Made by a program: the position numbers and the translations under genes
NCBI RefSeq assembly: GCF_030272615.1
Contig: NC_081409.1
Span: forward strand, 875,618,594-875,682,593
DNA from: Cryptomeria japonica
Taxonomy: Eukaryota > Streptophyta > Pinopsida > Cupressales > Cupressaceae
Direction: 5' to 3'
DNA length: 64,000 bases
In this document: piece by piece, positions 1-12,570 of the stretch
Layout: every line of letters starts with the position of its first letter
How positions within the stretch are numbered: position 1 is the first letter of the stretch
The notes under the pieces: generated by a model
What the model was told of the DNA's origin: nothing
The model's input: only the letters and a program-made list of their open reading frames with translations
Database searches by the model: none

Positions 1-1140
1 GCACTACCAAAAACCTTTTCTTTCGGTTCTCTAGGGGCTTCAAGTAGGGCTTTGGCATATGTTTCAATTATGTTTACATCAGCCTCATATCCCATTTCTG
101 TCACCCAAATAGTTCTAGGAAGAACTGCCTCCATCCAGATCTCATCCTTCTTAATCACAAAACAAATTTCCTTTTGATACTTGTCTACAATGCTTTGTGG
201 TAACCTTTCTCTTGTTTTCATTTTTGCTTTAAATTCTTGGAAATACTCTGTTATTTTGTTTTCCTTGTCTTTCCCCATGCCGGTGAAGATATCTAATAGT
301 TGCTTCCCTACCAGTATATCATAGCCAAAGTCTTTCTTGCCTATACCAGGAACCTCTTTTGTAAGATAGCATTAAGCATACAAGAAGATTGCCAAATCGG
401 AAAGTACCTTTCTTATCTCCTTTTATTTTCTTCAAATTGTCGATCAACTCATCTTTCAACCATTCACATATATCTATCTTAGCATCATTGTTAACCATAT
501 CATATGCACTTTTGATACATAGACTAGAAACTGAGTTCAGTCAGTTAGCATGTGTGGTTTTGTATCCTAGTATCATGCTAATGAATCTAGCATTCTCATC
601 TTTTACATCATTAACTCTTAGGGATCAGTTGTCATAGGTTGCACCAGTTAAAGTCATCATTGTGTTATTAGGAACCTTTTTACTTTTATCTAGCCTGCTA
701 CTAGTGGCTGGTAAGCTAGTCACTGCCCTAACTGCTTCTCTAGTGATTTTATGAATAGAGTCAAGCCAAAAGAATTCTCCATGAACTCTGTTGAGTACAA
801 TCCTTACAACTTCCTTAGGAAATTCTGGAATGTCAAGGATTTCCACAAAACCTAGGGTCTCTATAACCTTATGCTTGAGTTTTACAGTTCCATTCTCATC
901 ACATATAACATTTTTATACATTTTCATGATTTCTTCAGAACCTAATTCCTCAATGTGGCAATGTATGTAAATTCTAGGGTCTTTTGCATATGCAAATCCT
1001 TTAGGGATTTTTGAAAAAGCACCTAGGGTATCATCCTGTTTTTCTACTTTGGGGATAATCTTGAAAACGGGCCTAGGGCATTTAATTACTTCTATAATAG
1101 TAGGGTTTGCAATGAATTTTGGAGTAGAGGAGGAAGCCAT
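1..1140 (-). pseudogene. A0 ORF2, N-terminal ~380 codons (unknown function)
   Basis: The start ATG is the complement of 1138-1140, and the first residues read MASSSTPKFIANPT. The A-family N-terminal signature is clear: FIANPT near residue 10, a DPRIYIHCHIEELG block near 70, LGFVEIL near 110, then RVHGEFFWLDSIHKITREAVRAV near 140-165. The frame is open to about 625, where a TGA interrupts it. Similar protein text (LNSVSSLCIKSAYDMV, GTFRFGNLLVCL) continues to the window edge with small breaks. It lies directly after gag with a ~400 bp spacer. I do not recognise a named domain. The layout resembles plant 'putative transposon protein' domains found in other non-autonomous elements, but that is inference. 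Confidence 0.75.
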
Positions 1141-1549
1141 TGACAAATACCTTAATCTACCTGATAGGTTTGGATGCTTGAAATAACTTGCTTCACTTCT
1201 TGCTATGGATGCCTTCACTTGGGTTTTTCGTGCTCTTTGAAAGTTTGAATTCTCGGTGAATGAAAAAGAGGGAAAAACACTAATTTATAATGTCTTTTCC
1301 TTCAACAACCACAATAAATGCCTGCCAGTTAAGTGAAACTTAACACATCTTCCGGTAAAGAAGAAGTTTATCTTCTTACCATAAACCGAGGGTAAACTTG
1401 CATGATTTTCAATTTGCAACAATACCCCTAAGGATTACTTTTTAGTTGGATGAAGAATCTCATGTCGGTGGAGTGATACTCTGTTCTACCGGTGAAGGAA
1501 TAGTCTCATCAACATTATGATCTCTCTTTCTAATCTATTGTTTTGAAAA
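1141..1549 (-). other. A0 spacer between gag and ORF2
   Basis: About 400 bp without a long ORF. Just before the ORF2 start it holds the block AGATTAAGGTATTTGT (minus strand, about 1144-1159), which recurs upstream of ORF2 in A1, A2 and D. The rest resembles the A1 and A2 spacers. Confidence 0.6.
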
Positions 1550-2392
1550 TTATTGCTTTACCTCATCTACCTGCTCTTTGCCTTTCAAACTAGATCCTTT
1601 GTTATTTGTCGGTGAAGTCTTGCTTCTACAAAATTTTACAATATGTCCAATCTTGTTACAAGCATAACAAGTCACATTATTTTTCTGAATAGCCTTTCCA
1701 TATCCTATGCCGGTTTGTGTTCTGCATTGATTAGATAAGTGTCCAAATCTTCCACAAACATAAAATCTTACATTCATTCTACAATTTTATGAATTATGAC
1801 CAATTTTGTTGCATTTGGAACATTAACCGGTGGGTGCATTAGTGTTCTCATAGTTTCTAGATCTACACTGATTTACTCTATGACCATACTTGTTACAGTT
1901 AAAGCATTTCCCATTAAATTTGTAGGCATTAGGTTGTCTTACCGGTTTTATATGATCATGATTGTTTGCAGTACCAAAGCTTTCACCAACTTCAAATCCA
2001 AGTCCATTAGTGTCTCCATTAGGTTTCTAATTTTTCAGCATATCATCAAGTTCTTATGAACTTTTCTTGAATTTCTCTTTATGTTGATTTGTAGTAGCCA
2101 ACTCATTTTTGAAAAATTCCTTCTGTCTCATAAGTTCAGTTTTATCATGTTCCATGTGAATCATATATGTCTTTAACATATCATTTTCATGACTAAGTCT
2201 TAGATTTTCATTTATAGCATCATTGAGTCTCCTAGTCAAGTCATCTTCATTCTTCTTTATGTCTTCAATGTCTTTACAAAATCTCATAGTCATGTCTTGC
2301 ATTTCATTCCTCAAGGTCATGTTTTCTTGCCTCATCTTGCTTATAAGCTCATTAAGAGTTTCCTTTTCATCATCATCATTATGTATCTTCTC
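1550..2392 (-). pseudogene. A0 gag, main part (coiled coil plus four CCHC zinc knuckles)
   Basis: On the minus strand this continues the gag whose start lies at 17832. It begins with a long charged heptad-rich helix (ETLNELISKM, then NEMQDMTMRF). A tail of four CX2CX4HX4C knuckles follows: CFNCNKYGHRVNQC, CSKCNKIGHNS-NC with a stop inside, a third with its first Cys changed to Phe (RFYVCGRFGHLSNQC), and CYACNKIGHIVKFC. Several stops break it. Gag of this type packages element RNA into cytoplasmic particles, which is known for the class and not shown here. The upstream part was displaced 15 kb by insertion of C. Confidence 0.8.
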
Positions 2393-3612
2393 TGATGAAT
2401 ACTAAGAGGGGGGTGAATTAGTATACCAAAAAATATTGTAAACAAACTTTTAAACAGTTTAGCAAATAACCAGTACAACAGATTCACTAATAAACTGGTT
2501 AAGATAAATGCAAAACAAATAGGAAACAAAGAATTCACCCACAAGAGCACAATCACCATAACACAAGATATTTGACGTGGAAATCCAAATGGGAAAAACC
2601 ATGGTGAGCAGAAAATCACAACTAACTATCCACAGAATAGAAACTAGATCGGTTAAGGTCAGACTAGTTAAGGTCATACAATGTTCTTCACCAGAACAGA
2701 TCCTATTAGGAATCTAGATCTCTGTTAGGAGATAAGTCATGTTAAAGACTACCTTGTTAGAGAATTTCAGATCCATAGTTGTGAACCACCTTGTTAGAGG
2801 ATTTACAAAGGCTTTGTTGGGCCTACCCGGTTAAGGGTTTCAGATTTGTTGAAGATATTAGTAATCAACAAGTGAATGATCTAGATACTAGCATAATATG
2901 CTTGGTTAGATCCTAGACAGCTCATTGTTAATGCATTTCATCTTTACTTCAGTCTTCAATATCTCCACACTCTATCTCTTCACACAGACCTAATCTTCTC
3001 TTCAATGATCACACATAGCCATTTCAATTCTATATCTCACATATCACATATCTTACATATCACATATCTCACTTACTCATGCAAACCCTAGACATGATGT
3101 TGTTATAAAGGAATCTGATTTCATGTCGGTCCAATAGAATTAGACTACAAGTTCCTAGGTATAGTGCATCTAGACACATTTGGTAACACAACACAAAAAC
3201 ACTGCCAAAGTGTTGGTGGATGATAACTCATCAAACATTACAGTAATATTGGTTGGTAAGTCATCATAGAGTAATATCGGTTAATAAAATATACTGATTA
3301 CCGGTTGTCAAAAATGAAGCCTTGTAGATCGTAGTGTTTTGATCAAAATTTAACTACCGCTTGGTTCCTTCGTACCACTTGAGCTCCTCAAACCACTTGG
3401 AATCCTCATACCGCTTGGGGTCTTCATACCACTTGCAGTCTTCATACAATCTATGACTGGTAAACCATATTCTACAAAACACCGATAGTCTAAAGACTAT
3501 ACATTCAATAATACACAATACCAGTTGGAACAATTACCGATTGAGCATAACTCACACATCAAGAAAGTGTGTGTCCATCAATGACAATCAAAACATCATA
3601 AAAATGCCAACA
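2393..3612 (-). repeat. C 3' LTR
   Basis: 1,220 bp bounded by TG and CA. It matches the 5' LTR at 16502-17665 across its length, apart from an extra segment near 3300-3380. Near its 3' end (left side) is a C-tract hairpin with arms ATACTAA/TTAGTAT (2399-2405, 2418-2424). The right side abuts the polypurine tract. Confidence 0.9.
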
Positions 3613-3818
3613 ATCTCCCCCTTTGGCATTGATGGGAACACTTAGGAAAATTTTGACATCTAAGTGCTTTACAACAATAACACAAAAGATGCTACAATCA
3701 AAATTACTCCCCCTAAGCATATACACTACCCCTTTTCCAGAAATTACAAGTGCATGCATGAAATGGTAACATTCACCAAAATTTTAAGTACACTACTCCC
3801 CCTTTGCCAACATTGACA
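3613..3818 (-). other. C multiple polypurine tracts before the 3' LTR
   Basis: On the minus strand three GGGGGAG-type tracts occur in ~200 bp: near 3793-3818 (with TGGCAAAGGGGGAGTAG), 3705-3716 (AGGGGGAGTAA) and 3613-3630 (GCCAAAGGGGGAGAT, next to the LTR). The last is the expected primer for plus-strand DNA synthesis. A1, A2 and D have the same three-part spacing. Repeated polypurine tracts are a described feature of Sireviruses. Confidence 0.75.
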
Positions 3819-4136
3819 AAGTAATGCAAAGTAACCCCTGTTTCCTTATACAATAAAAATAGAGTAAATGTTCATGACAATAAGGAATGAAATTTCTCAA
3901 AAATAGATTTAAAGTCCTACATAAAAGTTTTCATGGCCAATGTCCATGACTCAAGGAGGTAGCAACCTCACTTTCAGTCTTCATCTGGAATGCCAGTTCT
4001 TCCATTGCATCAATGGTACTCAGCTCTTGAGTTACCGTGATAGATTTCAGGTTGAGAAAACAATTTTGAAGAATCTACAGTCTTGGAAATAGGAGCAGTT
4101 GAAGCTCCTGCAAATATTTAGTCCGGTTGCTGATCT

Positions 4137-7100
4137 CTAAGTCCATCTTGGCAGTATGACGCTAAAAATGATGAACCGTTTGCCCATATGTAGTGAATAA
4201 GTCATAGGGAATCTTGAAAGTGTTGATATATGCCTGTAACTCCGATTTGAGTTGAGATTTTTATTTGAGCACATCCTCACAAATAGATGGGGTTGGCAGA
4301 TTTTACTCAACAGTAATTTACCTTCACCCATAGCAACACTGATATCATTATGTTGTTTTAGTAGTTGTGTCCAGAGCTCACTCATTTGCTTGACTAAGGC
4401 AGTATTGAGTGCCTTTTCATGGTTCTTCTTTGCAATTGCTTCAGCAACATCTTCCAAGCATTGTACCTAGTCCTCCACTATGGTATAGAGAAGTTTGAGC
4501 TTGGATAGAGAGGAATCAGTACTGGGGAGGATGGTACTAGGAATTAGACTGGTAAGGGTGTCGACCACAGTTTGTATGACATCCTGTTCTTTCTTCCTTC
4601 GCATTTATTCCAGTCTCTCCTATGCAAGTTAGATGCCTCAAAGTAGCTCAAACTCATCTTGAGATTGAGTCAGACATGCAAGAGTTAGATCAATAGGACT
4701 GGTGGAATCAACCTATTTTGTTTGATCACCGGTTGCCTTAGGAGTCTGCCCTCCTTCTTTTGTTTTGATCTCCACTTGTTTGTTCTTCTCTGCTTCCTTC
4801 TCCTCTTCTGCTCTTTTCTTATCCTCTTCTTTCTTCTTTTGCTCCTCTTCTTGTTTTTTCTTCTCTTCCTCCTTCTTCCTTTCTTCTTCCTTCCTCTTGT
4901 CTTCTTCTTTCTTCTTGTCTTATTCTTTTCTCTTATCTTCTTCTCTCTTCTTCTCTTCCTATTTCTTCTTTTCTTCCTCTTTCTTATTCTCTACCTCTTT
5001 TCTCTTATCTTTCTCTTTCTTTTTCTCTTCCTCTTTTCTCTTGTCTTCCTCTTTCTTTTTCTCTGACTCTTTCCTCTTGATTTCTTCTTGCCTTGCTTTT
5101 TCCTCTTGTTCTTTCTCTACTTTCTCTTTGTCCTATTTCTCTTTCTCAGCTTGTTCTTTGTCCTCTTTCTCTTTCTCTTTGTCAGGAGTGACATCCTCTA
5201 ATGCATCAACATCAATAGTGTCAACTTGTTCTATCACTCTTTCACCTTGATTGTCAAATACCTCATCTAGTTGGCCTGATGATAGGTCAGGTTCTTGTTC
5301 AGAATTCTTAGTGGCTTCAGCTACCCGATGTATTTTGATAGTACCTTTAACATGTACATGTGTGTCCTTTTCCACTTCAGAAGCTTTACCTTCTAGTAGC
5401 CTAAGTCTTCTCCTTCTCATGAAGAAGATGCCTTTCTTCTTATCCATTATTTCAAATAATTCAAAATTTGAAGCATCAGGAAAGTATTGTGCAAAATTTT
5501 TCTCTCTGATCTCCTATTCTCTTTCAATGGCACTGCGCCATTTATTATCTAAAGAATTATACAAAGACTCTGGTGTAACCGATCTAATCTCAGATGGTGA
5601 CTGATCATTAATACATAAGTATTTAATGACTTCCTGTTCTACCTCTTCTTTCTCATTATCATTCAAATCATCAAAATGTTCTTTTAAATCATCAAGCAAT
5701 TTCCTCCTAATGTTCTTAATTTTCCTTTGACAATGTGTCATTGGCTTATAAGAAGAAATGTCTATATTTACCAGTGTAGAAGTTGCTGGTACATTATTGG
5801 TAGACTTTGGCTTTTTGCTTGATTGCCTTGTCTTCTTTGTTTGAATCTCTGGTTCAGTGTCTTCTTCCTCCGGTGAGTGAGTCCTAGATTTTCGCTTCCT
5901 CTCAAATACCTTTACAGAAATAATCTTAGGTTTCTTCGTAGCTGGTGACCGCTTGGTCACTTTCGGACTGGCAGAGGTAACTTGTGCAGATACCGATGGC
6001 ACTGCTTTGCCCTTTTTCTATTTTGGTTCTTCAATTAGTGTGACCCTCTCCAAGTAGGTATCGGTTCTCTTTTTCTTTGCTTCTAGTGGTGAGACAAGTA
6101 GGGTAGAGGCATACCTGATCAACATGTCATTCACCACTTCATACCCAATAGGTTCAACTACTTCCTTTCTGGGTTCCACCGCTTCCATTATGCATTCATC
6201 TATCCTTATTGTGAAGCAGATGTCAACTTCATACTTCTTCACAAAATCATTAGATATCCTCATTCTTTGGTTCATTTTCCAAATGAATTCATCAAAATAC
6301 TTGTTTAGAACCTCAGGATATCCAGTTCCTACTGCTTGTAGACTTTCCTTAATTTATCTGGAAACCGATAGGTCAGCAGACTATTGAACGTCACCTACTC
6401 CAGGGAAATAACCTTGAAACTAGAAGAATAATTTGACAAGAAGTTGGCCAAACCTGAACCTTAGAGAATTGTCCTATTTGATGGACTTCAAATTCAACAG
6501 CAATTGCTTCTGTAGACAGGTACATAGGTCAAATGTAGTGTCTTCCTTGATCATCCTGTAAGCAACATTCACTACAGCAGTAGGGACAAAATTCATTATG
6601 CTAGCATAAAATGTCCGATAACCAATTACCATGCAAGCATATTTTAACAGATCATCTGCAATGGTGCTGACGGTCATTTCCCGTTGGTCACTCACAAAAC
6701 TAGTGAGCTTTGTCATTTCAGTTTTGGTGATCTTTCGTAGAGCTGGTACCTCTCCAATATTGCAGAAACCGGTGATGGCATAAATTGCTTCTAGTGTGAT
6801 GTCATGGGTCTGCTCGAGATACATCTTGTCACCATGTACTCTGCTAAGGGTGATGCGAATATGTTCTTCGGTGAACTTTTCCAGAAAATATACCGCATTA
6901 TGCAGTTTCATCTTCTCAAGGACACTATACTCAGGTTTGATCTTCTTGTCATCCCCCCAGAACAAAATTGTTGGGAATGAATCACTAGGGATCCTAGGTC
7001 TTCCAATTTACAATCTATATACCCAAAAATATCTCCCTCAACAATAAGTCTAGCGGGTATTTGAGATAGGGCAATGTATTTCATTTTCATTTGAAGAAAT

Positions 7101-7150
7101 TCAGTTGAATCTATAGGTGCACTAGAACTAGAGTGCGATGCAAAAGCCAT
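4137..7150 (-). pseudogene. C ORF2: long charged protein of unknown function
   Basis: The start ATG is at 7148-7150 (complement; MAFASHSSSSAPID). Frames continue with a few breaks (near 6965, 6474, 6018, 5514, 5133) to about 4137. The N-terminal part has the A-family pattern in diverged form (ITLSRVHGDKMYLEQTHDIT, then AIYAITGF). Next come a basic nuclear-signal-like stretch (FERKRKSRTH) and a helical segment rich in Glu/Asp. A very long Lys/Glu helix then runs at about 5170-4745, and the final part is helical. It shares overall order with A-family ORF2 but low identity, so it is a separate subfamily. Its function is unknown, and its stops make it a pseudogene. Confidence 0.65.
4745..5170 (-). 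repeat. Lys/Glu-rich codon repeat inside C ORF2
   Basis: About 140 codons made nearly wholly of K, E, R and D in units such as KKKEEDKRKEEE, on the minus strand. The composition predicts a single long alpha helix. On the plus strand the same bases read as Leu/Phe- or Ser/Phe-rich ORFs, which are shadows. Two or three TAG stops interrupt the reading. Confidence 0.8.
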
Positions 7151-7788
7151 GATCAAATGATAAGTAAGAATTTCAGAAAATACCTTCACAAATTGGAATT
7201 TAGGTTTTCCAATGTCACGCACAAAACACCACTTTGGTTGCAAGTTCACCACTTAGAGTTTTTCACTGATTGCTTGAAGATGGTTGCAATATTTCGCACA
7301 AGATGTCATCAACTACTAGACAAATCACTCTGTTTCCTCTGCTCTTGAAAAATTCTTCTTTCAAAAATAGATAAGTGATAATGATGATGAAAATCCCTTT
7401 TAAACAACTCTCACTGACCGTAATAAATGCATCACCTTTAGGGTTCAAACCCTAATTTTGCCTTTTACCGCTTCAGATCTTTTGTCATCTGACAGGTAAC
7501 ATATACCAATAAGGGTCTTTACTGATATAAACCAGGGGTTCAAAATATTTCACCGATAGGTTCCCCCTAAGCTTTTCTGAAGCTCAATTTGCCAGTTCAG
7601 AGACTTCCACACTAGGTATAGAAGTAGGTTCATCCTGTGACTCTCTTTCAGATTTATTTTTCCAAGTTTTATTCATTCCCACTGGAAAGGTTTCAACATC
7701 AATCTTCCCTTCTGGAGTGATCGGTATATCATCCAATAGGTTCTTTCTCAGTTTGAGTGAGATGATGAGTAAGTTCCCTCACACTGTA
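7151..7788 (-). other. C leader between primer site and ORF2 (left part)
   Basis: Sequence upstream of C ORF2, continuing beyond A1 at 16443-16488. Short open stretches exist (for example KIDVETFPVGMNKTWKNKSE near 7700-7640) but I find no zinc knuckle. It may be the remains of a gag-like ORF or a leader. A GGTATTT block occurs near 7180-7187, as before ORF2 in the A family. Confidence 0.45.
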
Positions 7789-8586
7789 TGTTAGGATTCC
7801 CATAGATACTAAGAGGGGGGGTAAATTAGTATCTGACCAGTTATAAGATTTTCTTAACTTTAAACATGTAAAGTATATCAATACTGTATACCGGCAAACA
7901 AGAAATAATACAATAAATAGAGATAACAACAACCACATGAAAAAAACACCATAACATAGTAGTTTAACGAGGAAACCTGGTGTGGGAAAAACCTCGGTGG
8001 GATTTGTGACCCATAATATTCACTTACTTGCCAATAAGAGAATATTACTGCTACAATAGGGGCCTGCACATGCAGGAAGACCAAGTGCCTAGAGCTCACT
8101 ACTCAATTACAAAATGGGAAGTCTCACTGACTTACAAAATGGATTATATAAATCCAATGTCTTGTACTGCTTCAAAATAGCATCTACTATGCCAGATCTA
8201 GTACCGGTTTATAGCTCTGCTTCATAGATAATCTCTTAACCTATAATTCGCATAATAGGTCTGCCTTATTTTGCCTATATATTTCCTTCCATCTCTTACA
8301 AAATGCTCTAAAATGATCTCTTATATATATGAGTCATTTTACAACTTGCCAAGTTGGTTTACAATGATTTTATAATAATTAACAAAATATATTACAAACA
8401 AAATTCCTGTCGGCTTTTGTGCCGGTATGCTTCCTTTTACTACCGATGGTCTTTGTACCGGTGTAGAGTCTGTCTTTGTGGGTGCTAGTAAATTGTCTTT
8501 CCGGTGTCATAGGATTGTAAGGTTGCCATCAATGACAAAACCTTCAATCACCTACAATATCTCATTGGAGTGTGCATTTGCCAACA
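7789..8586 (-). repeat. A1 3' LTR
   Basis: 798 bp, closely similar to the 5' copy at 15644-16437. It holds the hairpin arms AGATACTAA (7804-7812) and TTAGTATCT (7826-7834), the GGTTTTTCCCACA block near 7979-7995 and a TATA-like stretch near 8320-8335. The right edge joins the polypurine tract at 8587, which identifies it as the 3' LTR. Confidence 0.92.
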
Positions 8587-8770
8587 ATCTCCCCCTTTGG
8601 CATTGATGGCAACACTCATGAGAAAAATTCAAAAATTGTTATCCAAAAGAGTCTGTCGGAATTGTCTTACCAAAAATTTGTGTACCCAAAGAATATCTGC
8701 TCCCCCTGAGATGATGAGTCATTTGCTGGTTACTTTTCTCATTCCACTACTTCCCCTTTGACATCAATGA
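8587..8770 (-). other. A1 multiple polypurine tracts
   Basis: On the minus strand there are tracts at 8746-8770 (TGATGTCAAAGGGGAAGTAG), 8700-8710 (CAGGGGGAGCA) and 8587-8610 (GCCAAAGGGGGAGATTG, touching the LTR). Spacing and wording match A2 and D. Confidence 0.75.
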
Positions 8771-11349
8771 CACAGGTTGTCAAAGTGTCAATTGAGTGTG
8801 GTTTCCAGTTTCACCCTTGTAACTGGTTGGTTACAATCTGAAAAAGATCTGCCAAAACTAGATTCAGGCTCTCAATGAACTTTTTGTTGTCTTTTATTGC
8901 GGCCTCAGTCCTCTGAACTGTACTGGTGAGGTGTTGCATTTTCTCTGTCAGTGTTTTCTATCCTTGAATCAAAGCATCAGATATTTCTTTTCTTAAGGAG
9001 GCGAGGTAGTCCAATTTTGGACTGTCTCCATTTTACATTTTTAGACTTTTCTTTTATTCTTTCCTTCTCTCTTTCCAACTTTAGTAGTTCTTCCTCAAAA
9101 CTTGTTATTTTCTGCTCAAAAACTGATAATGAATCAGATGAACTAATGAAGTTATCAGCTAGTTGATTTATTTCCTCCTGTACCTTGCTGATTTTCTTGT
9201 CTATATCTACTGTCAAAAAGTTAGTTTTAAATGTATCCCTGTACAAAGTTTTAAATTCCTTCAGTGTACTACATAGTTCTGGTAAAAGAGTGTCAAATTT
9301 TCTTGTACACTTCTTTATTTCCTCCTCAAAGAATTTGTGTTTTTCTTTCTCTAGTCTTTCCTTGAATGCTTCCTCTTTTATTTGTTCAACTATCACAGTG
9401 TTGTCAGTAATATACTTAGACAAAGTGTCAAGTTGACTCAAAGAATCTTTATCATCTACATTACATTTAGGTGCTATCATTTTCAAAATTGGAATGGTAT
9501 CATCTATTGCCTTGTATGCTTGTGAGCTACAATCTGTTATCTTCTTGATGGAATCCAGAAGAACTTCTATTACATTTGTTGGTTTGAATTCTGCATTTGA
9601 TGAACCAACAATCTGTATTCCACCGGTGGGAGCAATTTCCTTGCTTGTGGTGACCTCTAGTAGGTCAGTTTGTGTTTCCATTTCTTTAAGCAAAGGTTTG
9701 GATTGCTCAGCTGATGTCAGTGGCACTGCCTCTATATGAACCTATTGCTATGATGGAGCCTGTTGTTCTGCCTGTTGTTTAGTGTTATCATCTGCCGGTT
9801 TACCTTCTGTGCCATCTATTACCGGTGGCTCACTAGCCATATCTATTTTCCTAGTTGTATCCTTATCTACCACAATATTGACTTTTTGTGTGTCAATGTC
9901 AATTGTATATAACACCTCAAAATTGGGACTTGTGTCCTCTTGTGGTATGTCCATACTCACACTAGCTGGTTGATTTTCACTGGTAACTACCGGTGGAGTA
10001 TCCAGAGGCGATGGGGATAGATTATCTGTTATTTTTATGCTAGGTAGTCCACCAAATTTACCTTTTCCTTTATCCTCATCCTTTTGGTATACTTTGATGG
10101 GTTCAGGTTTTCTATATTCTTCTTGCTTTTCTTTCTCTACAAGGAATATGTCCCATGCATTAGTTGTTTCCTCTGCAACCTCATTCACTCTACTAACCAT
10201 AAGTGCTATATGCTAGTGTACAGTTGAAAATACTAACCGGTTAGCCTCTGAGATCAGTTTATCTATCTCTTTTGGTGAGTTAACTAGATATACAACAAGT
10301 AGTTTTTCAATTTTTATTTTCTTATCAAGCTCTACAACAGCTTGCCTTCTAGCTTCAAGTCTTTTGAATAGTTCTATTGGTAATTCATCCACAACTTGCA
10401 TTAGAAATTTCTTGTAAATGTCCAAGTGTAGGATTACACTGTTTTCAACTTTTTCCTTGTCATTAGTTGATAATGAATCATACAATTTATTGATGTTTTT
10501 TAGCTTTCCAGCCTCTGTTATTTCATTTAGAAGTTTGCCAATTGGAGCAGTGGTTTGTTGAGTCTTCTTCTTGGGTGTTAACTTCTTCTTTGGAGTTAAT
10601 TTCCTAGCTATGGGCCTTATTGCCTATTGTTTCTGTCTGGTTCTTCTAGGAGAAGGTGTAGATATCAGTGAAGGTTTCCTTTTTCTCACAACTCTTTTAA
10701 ATTCAGTTGGTATATAACTTTTTGAAGAATTTCCAACTGGTGAAAGGTCAGTTTCTGATTGAAGTGTTTCTAACTCATCTTCAGTAATACCAGTTTGTTT
10801 AAGTACATCTTCTTTGATAGATTTAGCTTGTCTAGATCCTCTTCTAACTATTGCTTCCACCTTCTTTACCCTTTTCTTTGATTGGATTTGATTTTCAATA
10901 GTCGCGGCACTGCCAAATACCTCTTCTTTAGGTTCCTTGGGTGCTTCCAGGAGGGCTTTTGCACATGTTTCAATTATGTAGTCATCAGTTTCATAACCCA
11001 TTTCAGTAACCCAAATGGTTCTTGGGATAATTACCTCCATCCAAATCTCATCCTTCTTAATAACAAAGCATATTTCATCCTTATACTTATTTACAATTGC
11101 TTGTGATAATCTGACTCTGGTATTCATCTGGGCCTTCAATGCCTGAAAGTACTCATTTATATTCTTTTCTCTATTTTCACCCATGTTATTTAGTAAATCA
11201 GACAATTGTTTGCCTACCGGTATATCAAAACCAAGATTTTTATTACTGATACCAGACACTTGTTTTGTTATGTGTAGCATTAAATAGAAAAGTAGGTTTC
11301 CAAATCTAAATGTCCCCTTTTTGTCTTTCTTTATCTTTTCAATAAGTTC

Positions 11350-12411
11350 TGTTGGTATTTTGGTATGGTTTTGTCATTGATGTCAACACCTACTAAACAC
11401 TTATCAACTCTAGAACTTTGGAGAATCAGCAACATTCACCGGCAAGCAAGTGACTTATGCACAGTCACCGGTATCTGGTACACCGACAGGATATAATGAT
11501 CATCGTCACATGGAATGACATGGAAAACACTTGGTTATGTCGAAGACATCGTGTGGACAGCTTATCTAGGAGTTTTGTTAATTGGCATATTCGTATTTAC
11601 ATATTTGTTGTTACTGACAAATAGGTCCAGATTACACTGACAGGTTTATCTTTTCTAGATCAGCATGGCATGCTATGGAGATGACTTATTATTGTTGTAA
11701 ATGCATTGAGTTGACATATTGAATTGGTTATTGCATCGGATATTATTTTGTTTATAAAATGATTTTATTGTAATATATCTTGTAGAGCTGACCTACTAAA
11801 ATTGGTCCTAGGTTATGGTATAAATGAAAGATCTTATTTGTAAGATCATGTGGGAATGCGAAAAAGGATTGTGTGAAGGTATATGCGAGAATAAGCATAG
11901 CTATACATGTGGACATCATTTGAAGATTGAAGGATGGTTTTTGTGAAGACAATCAGAACTACACCAGTACTGAATCCAGCATATGAAGATGCTATTTTGA
12001 GCATTACATTCTTATTGGATTTAACTATCCAATTTTAGTCAGTGTGACTCCCATTTCGTGTTTGAGCAGTGAGCTCTAGGTGCTTGGCCTTTTGGCTTGT
12101 GCAGACCCCATTTGTATACACTTACTATCTGCAGTAGTATCATCTGATTGTGGGTAAGGTTTCCCACTATGGTTTTTCCCCTTACAGGGTTTCCATGTAC
12201 AAATATTGGTGTTAGGTGTTGTGGATGACTTTGTATTTTTGTTTCATGCATTGATGTTTACCGGTATTGCAATTGTCTAATAAAACTATCCACTGGTATA
12301 ACAGACTGTTTCACCAGTATTAAGAGAAAGTTGTTTAAGTTGTTTTTGGTTTAAATTCATTTGACAACTGATTCACCTCCCCCCCCTCTTAGTTGTCTCT
12401 GGGACCTAACA
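11350..12411 (+). repeat. Solo LTR S1 inside A1 ORF2
   Basis: 1,062 bp from TGTTGGTATTTTGG to GGGACCTAACA, flanked by AGTTC on both sides (11345-11349, 12412-12416). The ORF2 reading resumes after it. Hairpin arms GACAACTGA (12363-12371) and TTAGTTGTC (12389-12397) flank the C-tract. It contains GGTTTTTCCCC and a CAGTGAGCTCTAGG block typical of the other LTRs here. No internal region is present, so it is a product of LTR-LTR recombination. It belongs to the same family as S2 at 49893-51099. Confidence 0.9.
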
Positions 12412-12570
12412 AGTTCATCTTTAAACCATTCACACACATCTATTTTTGCATTATCATTAATCATGTCACAGGCACTCTTTATGCATAGGCTAGAGACTAG
12501 GTTTAACCTATTTCCATGTGTGGTTTTGTAGCCTAAGATCATACTGATGAATCTGACATTGATATCTATT

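Noticed and set aside
4722-5250. Leu/Phe-rich and Ser/Phe-rich plus-strand ORFs that look like membrane proteins
   Set aside because: They are the reverse strand of the Lys/Glu-rich stretch of C ORF2, whose frame is supported by flanking similarity to other ORF2 copies.
8977-9739. Plus-strand ORFs opposite A1 ORF2
   Set aside because: Shadows: the minus-strand reading matches A2 ORF2 at the protein level and the plus-strand readings match nothing in the other copies.
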